A DNA stretch of 64,000 bases from an uncultured Clostridia bacterium (GCA_934274515.1 CAKQTC010000006.1:75500-139499); one strand, 5' to 3'. Numbered from the stretch's first letter, positions 37,001 to 44,721 are shown. The notes: generated by a model not told the origin, from the sequence alone. Translations and numbers: made by a program.

Positions 37001-39565
37001 CGACGTGATTGTTTCCACGGGGAAAACCGTTGTTCCGTCGTAAATTTTGCTTACGTTAAGTTCGGTTGCCGTCAAAGTCACCGCAACGGGCGATATGGAA
37101 AACGAACAGGTTTTTACGGTTTCCGCGTGGTTTTTTGCGGAAAAACGAACGTAAATCGTCGTGTTTATTACGTCGGTGAAAGAAAAAAGAACCGAGTCGT
37201 AGTTTTTGTCGTCGAGCGAATAGGCTACGGAAACGGGCGTTCCGTCAACGGTTTGCCCCGTTGCGGCGACGGAATGTGCTTTTTCGTCGTAAAGTTCGTC
37301 GTAATTCGTTACCGAACAAGTTATTTCTGCAGGAGATACGTCGTAGGAATCCGTAATGACGTTAAAGTCGCAGTCGGAAACAAGTGTTTCGTCGTTAAAG
37401 AGTGCGGAACAAACGTATTTGCCTGCGTCTTTTGCTGCGGAAACCGTTTTTCCGTTTAGAGTAAACGTTATTTCGATAGCGGCGGTCAATTTACTTTGTA
37501 AAACGTCGGGTAGGTTAGTCGCCGTATAGTTTGCGGTAAAACCGTAAGAAACGCCGTCGTAAACGTGAGATGAGTCGCTTTTTTCCGTAGAGCAGGACAG
37601 TTTAAGCGTGACGGGCCGTTTAGAGACCGTGCAGGCGAAAGGCTGCGTTTCGATGGAAACCGTTTCTTGCCCGTCGGGAAGGTTAATCGCGCTGCCGTCG
37701 GGTTTCGTGACGGAAACAACGCAATAGTAATATCCGCTGTCGGACGTTCCGAGAACGCGTAAATCCGCATCGTTTATGTCGGTTTTTTCAAAAACGCCGT
37801 TATTGTCGGCGGAAAAATACCATTCGTAAGAAACTTTGCGCCCGAAAGGGTCGGGATAAGTCGCATTCGCCGCGATTTGCGGTTCGGCAGAATAGACCGT
37901 GCTAAAATCACGTATGATAGGGATATGGTCGGGGTCAATCGGAGAAAGCGAGCGATAAGTCGTTATCGCTGTTGTTCGCGTTATGGCAATCTCGTCGTTT
38001 CCCGCGAAGTGTTCGCTGTTTATTTCGTAGTAAGCAAAGTCGTAACCGTCCGCGGTATCCGGTTCGGGCAGAGAGAAAATCGAATTCGTGCTGTCGCATT
38101 TAATCGGGAATAAGCCTTGATTTTTGCCGTCAACGGTTACCGAATAGGCGGTTATTCCGATTTTTACGCCTTGAATTGGAGTAGGGTAATAGTATTCGTC
38201 GCCGTTGTTGTCAAAAGTAAACCAACCGTTCAAGCCAAGTTCGCTCGTCGATTTTGTGAGAATGTCGGTTGCTTTAAGAGAACAGGACGGAAAGGAATCG
38301 GTCAGCGTCGCTATATCGGACGGGTAGATACAGTTTGATAAGTTGACGTACTCGTCTGTATCTTTGAAAAGTACGAATTTGCCGTTAAAACAGCGTGTGG
38401 CAAGCACGTTTTTTACAATTACAGGAGGAACTGTCGGTTGTTCAGGTTTTTCGGTTTCTTCAGTCGAGAGTGAAGGGCGAGAACCGATAAACGCGTTTGC
38501 GGAAGAAACCGCCGACAAACAATCGGATAACGTACCTTCTTCAAGAACACCAATTACTCCGCCGCCGATTTCACCGTGGACTTCGCTGTCGTTTATCGCA
38601 AAAAACGAACAAGACGGAGTTTTCGGAGTGTTGAAAAAGTCTTCCAGATACGGAAGTATGCTCGTGCCTTGGAGGGTTTCGTGCGCAGGATAGGCGATTG
38701 TCGGCAAATAATGCCCCGCCCCGCCGCCTGCGGCGGCTCCCACCCCGGATGCGGATACGGAAGAAGAAACGACGGCGCAATTCGTTATTACGGAAGAAGA
38801 AACTTTTCCCGCAACAGAGCCGACGGCAGCGTTTTCTACGGACGAAGCGACGTTCGCTCCGACGATGGTAAGATTTTTGATTTCTGCGTTTACGACATAA
38901 CCGAACAGACCCGTTTCTGTTTCGCCGTTTAAGGTCAGATTGCTTACGGTTTTGCCGTTTCCGTCGAAAGTTCCGAAGAATGCTTTATCGAAAGAATATT
39001 TGAAGTAAAAAATCGTGCCGTCCGAGTAGTCTGTAAGCGGTAAATCGCATACGTCATAGCCGTCGTTTTCGTTTTTAGTATAAAAAATCGACCGATAAGT
39101 AGCCCATCCGTAATCGATGGTTAACGAGGTTTCGCTTAATGAGGCATTCGGCTTGATTTTCGTAAAAACGGGACGGTTGTTTTCGTCGAACGAAAGAGTA
39201 AGAGCGGCGATATAATATGACGGACGGTTCGCTTTGTCCGTCGTACCTATCGGCGAAAACGACGCGCCGCTCAAATCGACGTCGGTTTCAAGGCGATAAC
39301 ATTGCGCCGAGTATAATTTGTCGGATAACATTTTTTCCCCGCCGTTGACGAGTGCGGACAAATTCAATAGGTCGTTCTTATTTTGTATCAAGAAAGGGTT
39401 ATCGCTTGTGCCTTCGCCCGAAAAATACGCGTCAGAGGCGTATGCGGCTTCGTTTGTTGCGTTTATTGCGGAAACGGCAAACAAAGCGGACGAGAATAAA
39501 AAGAGCGATAGCGCGATAAGTATAATTTTAATGCGCGCGTGCGCGCGACAATATCTACTAAGCAT
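34034..39565 (-). CDS. Large surface protein with MBG/YDG-like repeats, InlB repeat and C-terminal membrane anchor
   Basis: 1,843 residues. Signal peptide (KIILIALSLFLFSSALFAV, cut likely after AYA), then a GLUG-like head (GEGTSDNPFLIQNKNDLLNLSALVNGG; KNLTIVGANVASSVENAAVGSVAGKVSS), an Ig-like segment (YEWYFSADNNGVFEK ... DSGYYYCVVSVT), a long series of MBG/YDG units (YDGVSYGF, IYDGTTVF, VYNGTTNFY, EYNGSTAV, FTYDGEEHTV, YNGLEQTALV), an InlB B-repeat (GYKFDGWYLTSDF ... VYAKWIR), a membrane helix at ~1805-1828 and a basic tail KGKKRTPTDKGKGLF. No LPXTG. There is no Shine-Dalgarno before ATG 39565; the promoter places the start point on the ATG itself, suggesting a leaderless mRNA. A GC-rich patch at 38713-38747 encodes Ala/Gly-rich residues. 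Function inferred as adhesin-like. Confidence 0.85.
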   Translation of the reverse strand: MLSRYCRAHARIKIILIALSLFLFSSALFAVSAINATNEAAYASDAYFSGEGTSDNPFLIQNKNDLLNLSALVNGGEKMLSDKLYSAQCYRLETDVDLSGASFSPIGTTDKANRPSYYIAALTLSFDENNRPVFTKIKPNASLSETSLTIDYGWATYRSIFYTKNENDGYDVCDLPLTDYSDGTIFYFKYSFDKAFFGTFDGNGKTVSNLTLNGETETGLFGYVVNAEIKNLTIVGANVASSVENAAVGSVAGKVSSSVITNCAVVSSSVSASGVGAAAGGGAGHYLPTIAYPAHETLQGTSILPYLEDFFNTPKTPSCSFFAINDSEVHGEIGGGVIGVLEEGTLSDCLSAVSSANAFIGSRPSLSTEETEKPEQPTVPPVIVKNVLATRCFNGKFVLFKDTDEYVNLSNCIYPSDIATLTDSFPSCSLKATDILTKSTSELGLNGWFTFDNNGDEYYYPTPIQGVKIGITAYSVTVDGKNQGLFPIKCDSTNSIFSLPEPDTADGYDFAYYEINSEHFAGNDEIAITRTTAITTYRSLSPIDPDHIPIIRDFSTVYSAEPQIAANATYPDPFGRKVSYEWYFSADNNGVFEKTDINDADLRVLGTSDSGYYYCVVSVTKPDGSAINLPDGQETVSIETQPFACTVSKRPVTLKLSCSTEKSDSSHVYDGVSYGFTANYTATNLPDVLQSKLTAAIEITFTLNGKTVSAAKDAGKYVCSALFNDETLVSDCDFNVITDSYDVSPAEITCSVTNYDELYDEKAHSVAATGQTVDGTPVSVAYSLDDKNYDSVLFSFTDVINTTIYVRFSAKNHAETVKTCSFSISPVAVTLTATELNVSKIYDGTTVFPVETITSEHYAASCSGTFSGVPVFVTKANSDIASSGNVTVTAKFALASENFFLTNDSIALRGFIDVATIKIFPKNAITAVYNGTTNFYSAVTENDYSINVNSSATPFISVYSATANSKDVATASVLTVTFALPNRNYVFENGNGVYEFDFTLDKKTVVVKNSSLIRAVNREYNGSTAVDVVADPDAFKGFVGEDETEVIFYDCTIPSENASETAYPVTLGSALPKNANYKADISSLYGLFVSVIRATPKVNPVVTSDFIYSSATSLPSVSLSDGDTRGTIKWNLLSLNANGTIDLAAYPTDENGYASFGYSFSPFDGNNYNKSVGSVHLKIIKVAAVNLDVVYAKDPIFFAFEKINVDFLTVTLINNDGTRIALSPGTNGYEISYLSAPSGFRAGDEYFVVGYAADSVVLTKQIPVTVNKIPLSSVASKGEFTYNAALIGFFPTNYDESFMTIENNTALDVGDYSAKLSIKNDLTANYVFDNGESFCFVPFSVIPLKKYAPFLGVTSFAYTGEPISADIKNDYNSGSDFFTLSGELTAVDAGSYSVTVTLISQNYFWAETNDASPLTLSWEIRRVSVALPFINDLPFTYDGEEHTVSVTAEKGCIVTGDLTYFRSGNYAITVSLDNPPNKNNYVWVDGTTDSVTLNYEVAKTRVSAPTMKTLFVYSGSYVTVPVHSTEYYDVSGITREINAGHYRFIVSLKNKLDYVWNDETSSSSDIVVNWQIAKLTIKLPSIAGQNGYTANEQSAFISYDERYCFITGNVGTNAGEYEATVSLKNTKNTIFSDGSETAKKIGWRIVKAVVDKPSAPKNVLYNGLEQTALVASSDVYVVKNAVATVAGTYNVTVSLVDKNNYSWSDNTSDDISFEWKICKLTVSGGSSDVVKTDYSLGSALFTPVRDGYKFDGWYLTSDFSGEKITSITELDGDVTVYAKWIRINAATTDNNGNKGDDPPVLSTKAIVGIALVGGALLIGLLIILFALAKGKKRTPTDKGKGLF
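34042..34075 (+). terminator. Terminator of the kinase gene, lying inside the convergent coding region
   Basis: Stem AACCCTTACC / GGTAGGGGTT (10 bp, one wobble) with 6-base loop, then CTTTTTTT. It lies 26 bp past the kinase stop and inside the last codons of the minus-strand surface protein. On the minus strand the T run is missing, so it is directional. Confidence 0.8.
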
Positions 39566-39571
39566 ATATAA

Positions 39572-39600
39572 AGTATAAAATAAAAAAGTCGGGCAGTCAA
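39572..39600 (-). promoter_or_regulatory. Promoter of the 1,843-residue surface gene, overlapping a terminator hairpin
   Basis: Minus strand TTGACT (39600-39595), 17-bp spacer, TATACT (39577-39572). The -35 sits in the loop, and part of the spacer in the stem, of the terminator of the upstream gene. The expected start is at 39565, the A of the ATG. Confidence 0.65.
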
Positions 39601-39610
39601 TATGCCCGAC
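39579..39610 (-). terminator. Terminator of the DUF2804 gene
   Basis: Stem GTCGGGC (39588-39594) / GCCCGAC (39604-39610), followed on the minus strand by TTTTTTATT. It ends the DUF2804 transcript 43 bp past its stop. Confidence 0.8.
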
Positions 39611-39652
39611 AGCGATTAATATACAATTAAGTAAAAAAACGGGGAAACGGCT

Positions 39653-40690
39653 CTACCACAGATTTTCCACGTATTCGCAGAAAGCGTACATATCTTTGAT
39701 TTCGAGTATCGTTCCGTCGTCGAGCGTAACGGTGCCGTTGAAGTAACCATGAACCTGATGAGTTTTCATTCCGAGTAAACCCATAAAAAGCAAGCCCGTT
39801 TCGTTGTCGAAAAACGGCGTCATCGTGAGATTAAACCGACCGTCTTCCGAAGTGAAAACCCAAGGAGACATATATCCTTGTTTTTTCGGCGGAACTGCAA
39901 CGTCAACCGCTCCGATTTTGTGCGCTTTACCGTCGTAGAATAAACACGTTTCCGTTGCGTTTGCAGTATTCCCGATACCCCACGTTATTTCAAAGCCGAA
40001 CAGTTTACCGTCGATGATTTTTGCGCCGTTGCCCCAATACCAATAATTTTTATGAGGCCAAACGCCTCTTCCCCAATCAAGCACAGCGTATGTCTTTTCT
40101 TTGTCGAAATCCACGCGCCTGTCTCCGATTTTGAAATAACCTTCCGTAGGCATACAGTTGAATTTAGTAGTCAGAAAGAACCTGTTAGGGAGACTAAACG
40201 GCGTAACAATAGTAATTGATTCGTTGTCGGGAAGATGGTGGCAGACGAGTTTGACTTCGATAGGCATTTTGCCTTTTTTACCACGGAAAGCAAGTTCTCG
40301 GTAATCTTTTTTGACGTTGAAACACAGATAAGTCGAGCCCTTTTTGTACTCGAAAAGCGAGTCGCTCTCGGCGTCGCGCGAAGAAAGCGCAAGGCGGTTA
40401 AGCGTGCATATCGACAAAGAAGCAAGTTCGTACTTTTCACCTGTGTGAAGATTTTTTACGGCGAGCGAAGCCGCGGCGCCTATCGAAATGTTTGCAAAGT
40501 TGAGTTGAATCATCCATTCGCCGTCGGATATTTGATAAAAATCCCATTCTTTTTTGCGGATACGCAGGTTTTTCGGGATGTTTTCTTTGTTGTATTCGAC
40601 AAGACAACGCCTCGACCAGCCGACCGCGTTTAGCGAGCCGTCTTCGTTAAGCAGGGAAGTTCGTTTCGTGATTTCTATTTGTTCGTTCAT
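39653..40690 (-). CDS. DUF2804 domain protein
   Basis: 345 residues, cytosolic by appearance. The sequence matches the DUF2804 type: N-terminal RTSLLNEDGSLNAVGWSRR, a lipocalin-like beta-rich body, VFDKEKTYAVLDWGRGVWPHKNYWYWGNGA-like core (key W, D, R, W, H residues around positions 195-225), then ETCLFYDGKAHKI and GYFNGTVTLDDG. Biochemical role is not known to me; these proteins resemble hydroxyneurosporene-synthase-type beta barrels. I chose ATG 40690 because GGAG precedes it; an upstream in-frame start adds only charged residues and runs past the promoter. It has its own promoter and terminator, so is monocistronic. Confidence 0.8.
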   Translation of the reverse strand: MNEQIEITKRTSLLNEDGSLNAVGWSRRCLVEYNKENIPKNLRIRKKEWDFYQISDGEWMIQLNFANISIGAAASLAVKNLHTGEKYELASLSICTLNRLALSSRDAESDSLFEYKKGSTYLCFNVKKDYRELAFRGKKGKMPIEVKLVCHHLPDNESITIVTPFSLPNRFFLTTKFNCMPTEGYFKIGDRRVDFDKEKTYAVLDWGRGVWPHKNYWYWGNGAKIIDGKLFGFEITWGIGNTANATETCLFYDGKAHKIGAVDVAVPPKKQGYMSPWVFTSEDGRFNLTMTPFFDNETGLLFMGLLGMKTHQVHGYFNGTVTLDDGTILEIKDMYAFCEYVENLW

Positions 40691-40750
40691 TCGTTTTTCT
40701 CCGTTTTGATTTTCTTTTCGTCTTTTCACGCTCAAACTTTCCCTAAAAAT

Positions 40751-40779
40751 ATTATACAATTATCATTTATGTTTTTCAA
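40751..40779 (-). promoter_or_regulatory. Promoter of the DUF2804 gene
   Basis: Minus strand TTGAAA (40779-40774), 17-bp spacer, TATAAT (40756-40751). Confidence 0.7.
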
Positions 40780-40784
40780 CGGTA

Positions 40785-40813
40785 TTTACAAAAATTCGGA
40801 TATGGTTTATTAT
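40785..40813 (+). promoter_or_regulatory. Promoter of the SGNH lipoprotein operon
   Basis: TTTACA at 40785-40790, 17-bp spacer, TATTAT at 40808-40813; divergent from, and 5 bp away from, the DUF2804 promoter. Confidence 0.6.
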
Positions 40814-40847
40814 AATAAAAGAAATTAAGGAAAATAAGGAGCGTTAA

Positions 40848-41882
40848 ATGAAAAAGAAAAGCGTTTTTGCGTTAATTTGCGCCGTTATTGCAGTGGTTAT
40901 CGCATTTTTCGGGTTTTCGTCGTGTGAAAACAACGTTAAACGCGACAATGCAAACGTTAAAATCGTCGCACTCGGAGATTCGATTGCCGAAGGCATACTC
41001 GGACCTTCGCCCGTAATAGAAAGAGATTATTATTCCTATCTCGGAGTCGTCGGACAAATTAACGGGTTTACTTACCGCAATAGGTCGGTAAGCGGACATA
41101 AAACGGGTCAGTTGCTCGAATACGTATCCAAAGAAAAAGACGATACCGCGTATACCCCGATTACTCATATCAAAGAAGCGGACGTCATAGTCGTTTCTAT
41201 TTTAGGCAACGACCTATTGCAAGTAGGTTTCGATCAGTATGCGTTTAAGGCGCTCGAAGGAGATTACGCCGAGGTGGATTCGTTGCTGGAAAAATCGTAT
41301 GAAAACGTGGAGAAAACGATAAAACGTCTTCGCGAACTTAACCCGAAATGCGCGTTATTGTTTCAAACGGTGTACAACCCGATGTTTCCCGGATCTACCA
41401 CGATGAACGAAAAATCGAAACAAATAATCAGGGATAAGTATAACGGTTGGAAAGAAACCGATTTTTACGCAATGGCAGGGCTTTTGATAAACAGATTAAA
41501 CAACGTACTGTATAGGTGCAAAGCGGCACACCCCGAAGATTTCGCGATTATCGACGTCAACGGAAAATTCGACGCATTGTATAAAGCGGACGAAAATCGT
41601 TTGAAAAGACTTATTTATCCCGATTGTGTCCACCCGAGCAACGAAGGACACGCCGTAATCGCAAGCGTTTTGCAGCAAAAAATCGAAGAACTCGGCATAG
41701 CGAATCACGACTACGCGTTGCAAAACTATAAAAAATTGAGAACGGAGCAACTGGACAGACTTTATAAAGGAACGAAAGTAAACCGCAAAAAAGCAAAGAA
41801 AGCGATTAACAGCGCAACGACTATGGACGCGGTAACAGAAGCGTATTTTAACGCGATAAACGGCATTATGCCAAACTATTAA
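40848..41882 (+). CDS. SGNH/GDSL-type hydrolase lipoprotein
   Basis: 344 residues. Lipobox FSSC ends the signal ALICAVIAVVIAFFGFSSC, so the enzyme is tethered outside the membrane. All SGNH blocks are present: block I GDSIAEG (Ser nucleophile), block II Gly in NRSVSGHKTG, block III ILGND, block V DCVHP (Asp and His). It would hydrolyse an ester, such as an acetyl group on a polysaccharide or a lipid; the substrate is not determined. Start ATG follows AAGGAG. A second small lipoprotein follows 13 bp later with its own AAGGAG, so the two form an operon closed by a terminator. Confidence 0.9.
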   Translation: MKKKSVFALICAVIAVVIAFFGFSSCENNVKRDNANVKIVALGDSIAEGILGPSPVIERDYYSYLGVVGQINGFTYRNRSVSGHKTGQLLEYVSKEKDDTAYTPITHIKEADVIVVSILGNDLLQVGFDQYAFKALEGDYAEVDSLLEKSYENVEKTIKRLRELNPKCALLFQTVYNPMFPGSTTMNEKSKQIIRDKYNGWKETDFYAMAGLLINRLNNVLYRCKAAHPEDFAIIDVNGKFDALYKADENRLKRLIYPDCVHPSNEGHAVIASVLQQKIEELGIANHDYALQNYKKLRTEQLDRLYKGTKVNRKKAKKAINSATTMDAVTEAYFNAINGIMPNY

Positions 41883-41895
41883 TAAGGAGCGAGTT

Positions 41896-42654
41896 ATGAA
41901 AAATACAAAAATCCGCAAGTTAATTTTGGTAGTGACGCTAATTGCCGTGGTTTTGTGCGCCGTTGTTTTGAGCGGTTGCGAAGATAAGAAAAAAGGCGAA
42001 GGGAAACACGTTAAGTACGATATAACGTATTATTTAAGCAGTATCGATTTGTGGGGGAAAACATTTACGGGTTTGTTAGACCAAAAAAAGACGTATTTGA
42101 AACTTACAAAGGACGGCGAATTAGAGATGAAAATCATATTCAAGCCAATGACAATAAGTCTTGCCAACGTCGCGCTCGCCGCAATGGCAAACGGAACGGA
42201 AGATATTCTGGATTTATCTTCCGCAGACGTGTACGTTAGCAGTATTTTTCCGACGGAAAGCATAAAAGATATGAAAAAAACCTTGGAAAGAATGACCAAA
42301 GATCTCGGACTTACTATAGAAGGGATAGACTATGAAAGCGATGAAATAAGTAATCTTTTCAAGTCTTTGTCCGAAAAAGGAACTGTTCCTGCCGGAACAA
42401 AAATTCCCGAAAAACTTGCATTTACACTCAAAGGAAGATACGAACTTAAAGAAATAAAGTCAAAAACTCAGGAAGAACCGTTTAGAGCAGTGTATTTAGG
42501 GGAAAATCAATATCCCGAAAACGGCGAAACGTACGTAATTTTGACGCAATTCATAGATGATAAAGGGTTGGAAAGCATAAGAATAAGAAACGAACTGTTG
42601 TCCCTTGACGCAATCGCAACCGTTCCGCAACCCGAAATTTCGCAAATAAACTAA
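41896..42654 (+). CDS. Small lipoprotein of unknown function
   Basis: 252 residues with lipobox LSGC after LILVVTLIAVVLCAVVLSGC. The mature part mixes strands and helices (YYLSSIDLWGKTFTGLLDQKKTYLKL, then FTLKGRYELKEI) and does not match a family I know; the pattern of a beta sheet reporting on a drawn KDGELEMKI resembles lipocalin-like or pilotin-like folds only loosely. In operon with the SGNH lipoprotein (13-bp gap). No transmembrane segment beyond the signal. Confidence 0.75.
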   Translation: MKNTKIRKLILVVTLIAVVLCAVVLSGCEDKKKGEGKHVKYDITYYLSSIDLWGKTFTGLLDQKKTYLKLTKDGELEMKIIFKPMTISLANVALAAMANGTEDILDLSSADVYVSSIFPTESIKDMKKTLERMTKDLGLTIEGIDYESDEISNLFKSLSEKGTVPAGTKIPEKLAFTLKGRYELKEIKSKTQEEPFRAVYLGENQYPENGETYVILTQFIDDKGLESIRIRNELLSLDAIATVPQPEISQIN

Positions 42655-42670
42655 CCCGCACAAAACACGG

Positions 42671-42704
42671 AAAAACGCGCCCGAAAATCGGACGCGTTTT
42701 TTTT
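42671..42704 (+). terminator. Terminator of the SGNH lipoprotein operon
   Basis: Stem AAAACGCGcCCGA / TCGGaCGCGTTTT with one mismatch and an AA-A loop, followed by eight T in total, 17 bp after the stop. Confidence 0.85.
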
Positions 42705-42725
42705 ATTAAAACCGCTAAATCGTTA

Positions 42726-42965
42726 TCAAGACGCGGAATCTTCCTTATACGAGTTTTTACCGTTATTGTTAGGCACGAAAGTAGCAATATCTTCTATATC
42801 GCATTTGAGAATTTCGCATAAAAAATCAAGGGTAAAAGTGCTGACGTTTCCGTTTTTGCGTAAACGGTCAAGTTGTCCGCTGCTTATGCCGTATTCCTTG
42901 ATTAACTTATATTGTGATATACCGCGATTCCGCATAGTAATCCACAATTTATCAAAAACAATCAC
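42726..42965 (-). CDS. XRE-family transcriptional regulator
   Basis: 79 residues, essentially one helix-turn-helix domain: KLWITMRNRGISQYKLIKEYGISSGQLDRLRKNG with the recognition helix around SSGQLDRLRK, and the Cro/C1-like FLCEILKCDIEDIATF end. The start is GTG at 42965 behind GGAGG. It is divergent from the truncated InlB lipoprotein gene, and a palindrome lies between their promoters, so it very likely represses one or both. The short charged tail has no sensor domain, so any signal must act through a partner or through its own level. Confidence 0.9.
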   Translation of the reverse strand: MIVFDKLWITMRNRGISQYKLIKEYGISSGQLDRLRKNGNVSTFTLDFLCEILKCDIEDIATFVPNNNGKNSYKEDSAS

Positions 42966-42982
42966 TTTTTATCCTCCGAATA

Positions 42983-43033
42983 ATTCTAAATCTATATCCG
43001 TATATTGACAATTGCCCGTATACGGGCTATAAT
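42983..43033. promoter_or_regulatory. Divergent promoters with palindromic operator
   Basis: Plus: TTGACA 43005-43010, 17-bp spacer, TATAAT 43028-43033 (consensus match). Minus: TTGTCA 43011-43006, 17-bp spacer, TAGAAT 42988-42983. The two -35 boxes share the same bases. The plus spacer contains a perfect 14-bp palindrome GCCCGTATACGGGC (43014-43027), with a related half site CCGTATA at 42998-43004. A repressor bound there would block the plus promoter outright. Confidence 0.75.
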
Positions 43034-43076
43034 CAAGTATGAGAAAGAATTCGAAAATAATGAAAAGGAGAGAAAA

Positions 43077-43466
43077 ATGAGTGGCAGACGGATAAAAATT
43101 ATAGTAACGATATTATTCTTACTGGCTATACCGATGTGTTTTGTTTCCTGTACGGATAAGGGCGACGATAGCGGAGAGAAATGCGTTCGCGTCGATTATG
43201 AGCCTTGCGGCGGGAGCGCGGTTGCGGCAGTGACGGTACAAAAGGGAGAAAAAGTATCGTCACCCGTTTCGACCAGAGGAGGTTTTGTTTTAGAAGGTTG
43301 GTTTATCGATAAAGACTATACGACGCAATGGATATTTTCGCGTGACGCTTTTCAATCGGATATAACCTTATACGCAAAGTGGTCACCGTTAAAACTTGAA
43401 GTAACGATATCCGCAGATAACGGTACGGTAACGGGTGAAGGAACTATTTTTCTACGCGGATTATAG
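43077..43466 (+). CDS. Short InlB-repeat lipoprotein, apparently 3'-truncated
   Basis: 129 residues: lipobox VSC after IIVTILFLLAIPMCFVSC, then one InlB B-repeat (VDYEPCGGSAVAAV ... GFVLEGWFIDKDYTTQW ... LYAKWSP), then the first strand of another domain (ISADNGTVTGEGT) that stops abruptly. The reading frame ends inside the 3' end of hom on the opposite strand (23-bp overlap), with no terminator between. Relatives are usually several hundred residues longer, so I infer loss of the 3' part, by deletion or by assembly joining. ATG 43077 is chosen because AAAAGGAG precedes it. Its promoter is consensus and operator-bound, so it may be expressed when the XRE protein releases. Confidence 0.75.
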   Translation: MSGRRIKIIVTILFLLAIPMCFVSCTDKGDDSGEKCVRVDYEPCGGSAVAAVTVQKGEKVSSPVSTRGGFVLEGWFIDKDYTTQWIFSRDAFQSDITLYAKWSPLKLEVTISADNGTVTGEGTIFLRGL

Positions 43467-44721
43467 CGTTGACTTTGTTAAGGCAGGGGAGTTTTTCGAT
43501 TAGGTCGATCGCCTTAAACAGGTCGCGTTCGTTGGTTTCGTGCGTAAGGAATATGATGGTTGCCCCGTCTTTCCCGCCGAGTTGTTGCATCGTGTCTATG
43601 CTTACGCTGTGTTTTGCAAAAGCGGCGGCGATTTTCGCAAGTACGCCGGCTTCGTCTTTTACGTTCATTCGTATGAAGTAACGGCATACGAAGTTGTCGT
43701 TAAAGTTTCTTTTGTTGACTTCGTTCGTGTTTTTGAACGTTGTGTATTGCGGTTTGGTTTGTTTCGCCGCAAACACGATATCGCTTACGATTGCGCTGCC
43801 CGTGGGAAGGTCGCCTGCGCCTCTGCCGTAAAGCATAATATCGCCGACGTTGTCGCCTTGAATGAACACCGCGTTAAAACTGCCTTTAACCGATGCCAAG
43901 GGGTGATCCGAGGGGATGAAAGCAGGGTGAACGCGTGCTTCGATTTTTCCGTCGTCGGCGCGCTTCGCTATGGCGAGAAGTTTCAGAGTATAACCGAATT
44001 TTTTGCCGTATTCTATGTCGAGTTTATCGATAGCGGATATCCCTTCGCGGTAAATTACGCTTATCGGGACTTTCGTATGGAAAGCAAGAGAAGAGAGTAT
44101 GCTTAATTTATACATACTGTCAAATCCGTCAACGTCCGCCGACGGGTTTGCTTCGGCATAACCGAGCCGTTGCGCCTCTTTGAGGACGTCAGAATATTCG
44201 AGCCCTTCGTCCGTCATTTTTGAAAGAATATAGTTTGTCGTGCCGTTGACTATACCTTTAAGCGAGATGATATTGTTGCCTTGCATACTTTGCGTAAGGG
44301 TGCGGATTATAGGAACGCCGCCTACGCAACTTGCTTCGAAGTAAAGTCCCGCTTTTCCTTTTTTCGCCGCTTTTTCGAGTTCGTCCCAGTGTTTGCTAAA
44401 AAGTTCTTTGTTGGCGGTGACGATGCTTTTTCCTGCAAGTAAACAAGATATAAGAAAAGTTTTCGCAGGTTCTATTCCGCCGAAAAATTCCGCGACTATT
44501 TGCGTATCGGGGTCGTTAATCACGTCGTTGATGTCTTGACTTACGACGGACAAATCCGCGCCAAGCGCGACAGCCTTGTTTACGTCGCGTTCGATAATGT
44601 GGCGAATTTCGATTTCCACGCCGTCGTGACGGGCAATATTTGCGCCGTTGTTTTTCAGAATGCGGTATGTTCCGCCTCCGACAGTTCCGAGCCCGAGTAG
44701 GGCAACGCCGATTTTTTTCAT
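43444..44721 (-). CDS. hom: Homoserine dehydrogenase
   Basis: 425 residues, NAD(P)-dependent reduction of aspartate semialdehyde to homoserine for threonine and methionine synthesis. N-terminal nucleotide site GLGTVGGGTYRIL, catalytic centre GIVNGTTNYILSKM and GLEYSDVLKEAQRLGYAEANPSADVDGFDS-type segment (Asp/Lys residues in the family signature), and a C-terminal ACT domain (RMNVKDEAGVLAKIAAAFAKH) for feedback control. ATG has AAGGAGATATAC upstream. It follows coaX at 24 bp. The 3' end meets the truncated lipoprotein gene and no terminator is seen. Confidence 0.97.
   Translation of the reverse strand: MKKIGVALLGLGTVGGGTYRILKNNGANIARHDGVEIEIRHIIERDVNKAVALGADLSVVSQDINDVINDPDTQIVAEFFGGIEPAKTFLISCLLAGKSIVTANKELFSKHWDELEKAAKKGKAGLYFEASCVGGVPIIRTLTQSMQGNNIISLKGIVNGTTNYILSKMTDEGLEYSDVLKEAQRLGYAEANPSADVDGFDSMYKLSILSSLAFHTKVPISVIYREGISAIDKLDIEYGKKFGYTLKLLAIAKRADDGKIEARVHPAFIPSDHPLASVKGSFNAVFIQGDNVGDIMLYGRGAGDLPTGSAIVSDIVFAAKQTKPQYTTFKNTNEVNKRNFNDNFVCRYFIRMNVKDEAGVLAKIAAAFAKHSVSIDTMQQLGGKDGATIIFLTHETNERDLFKAIDLIEKLPCLNKVNAIIRVEK

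Noticed and set aside
34034..39565. LPXTG sorting motif in the surface proteins
   Set aside because: I looked before each C-terminal helix and found none (for example DPPVLSTKAIVG in this protein).
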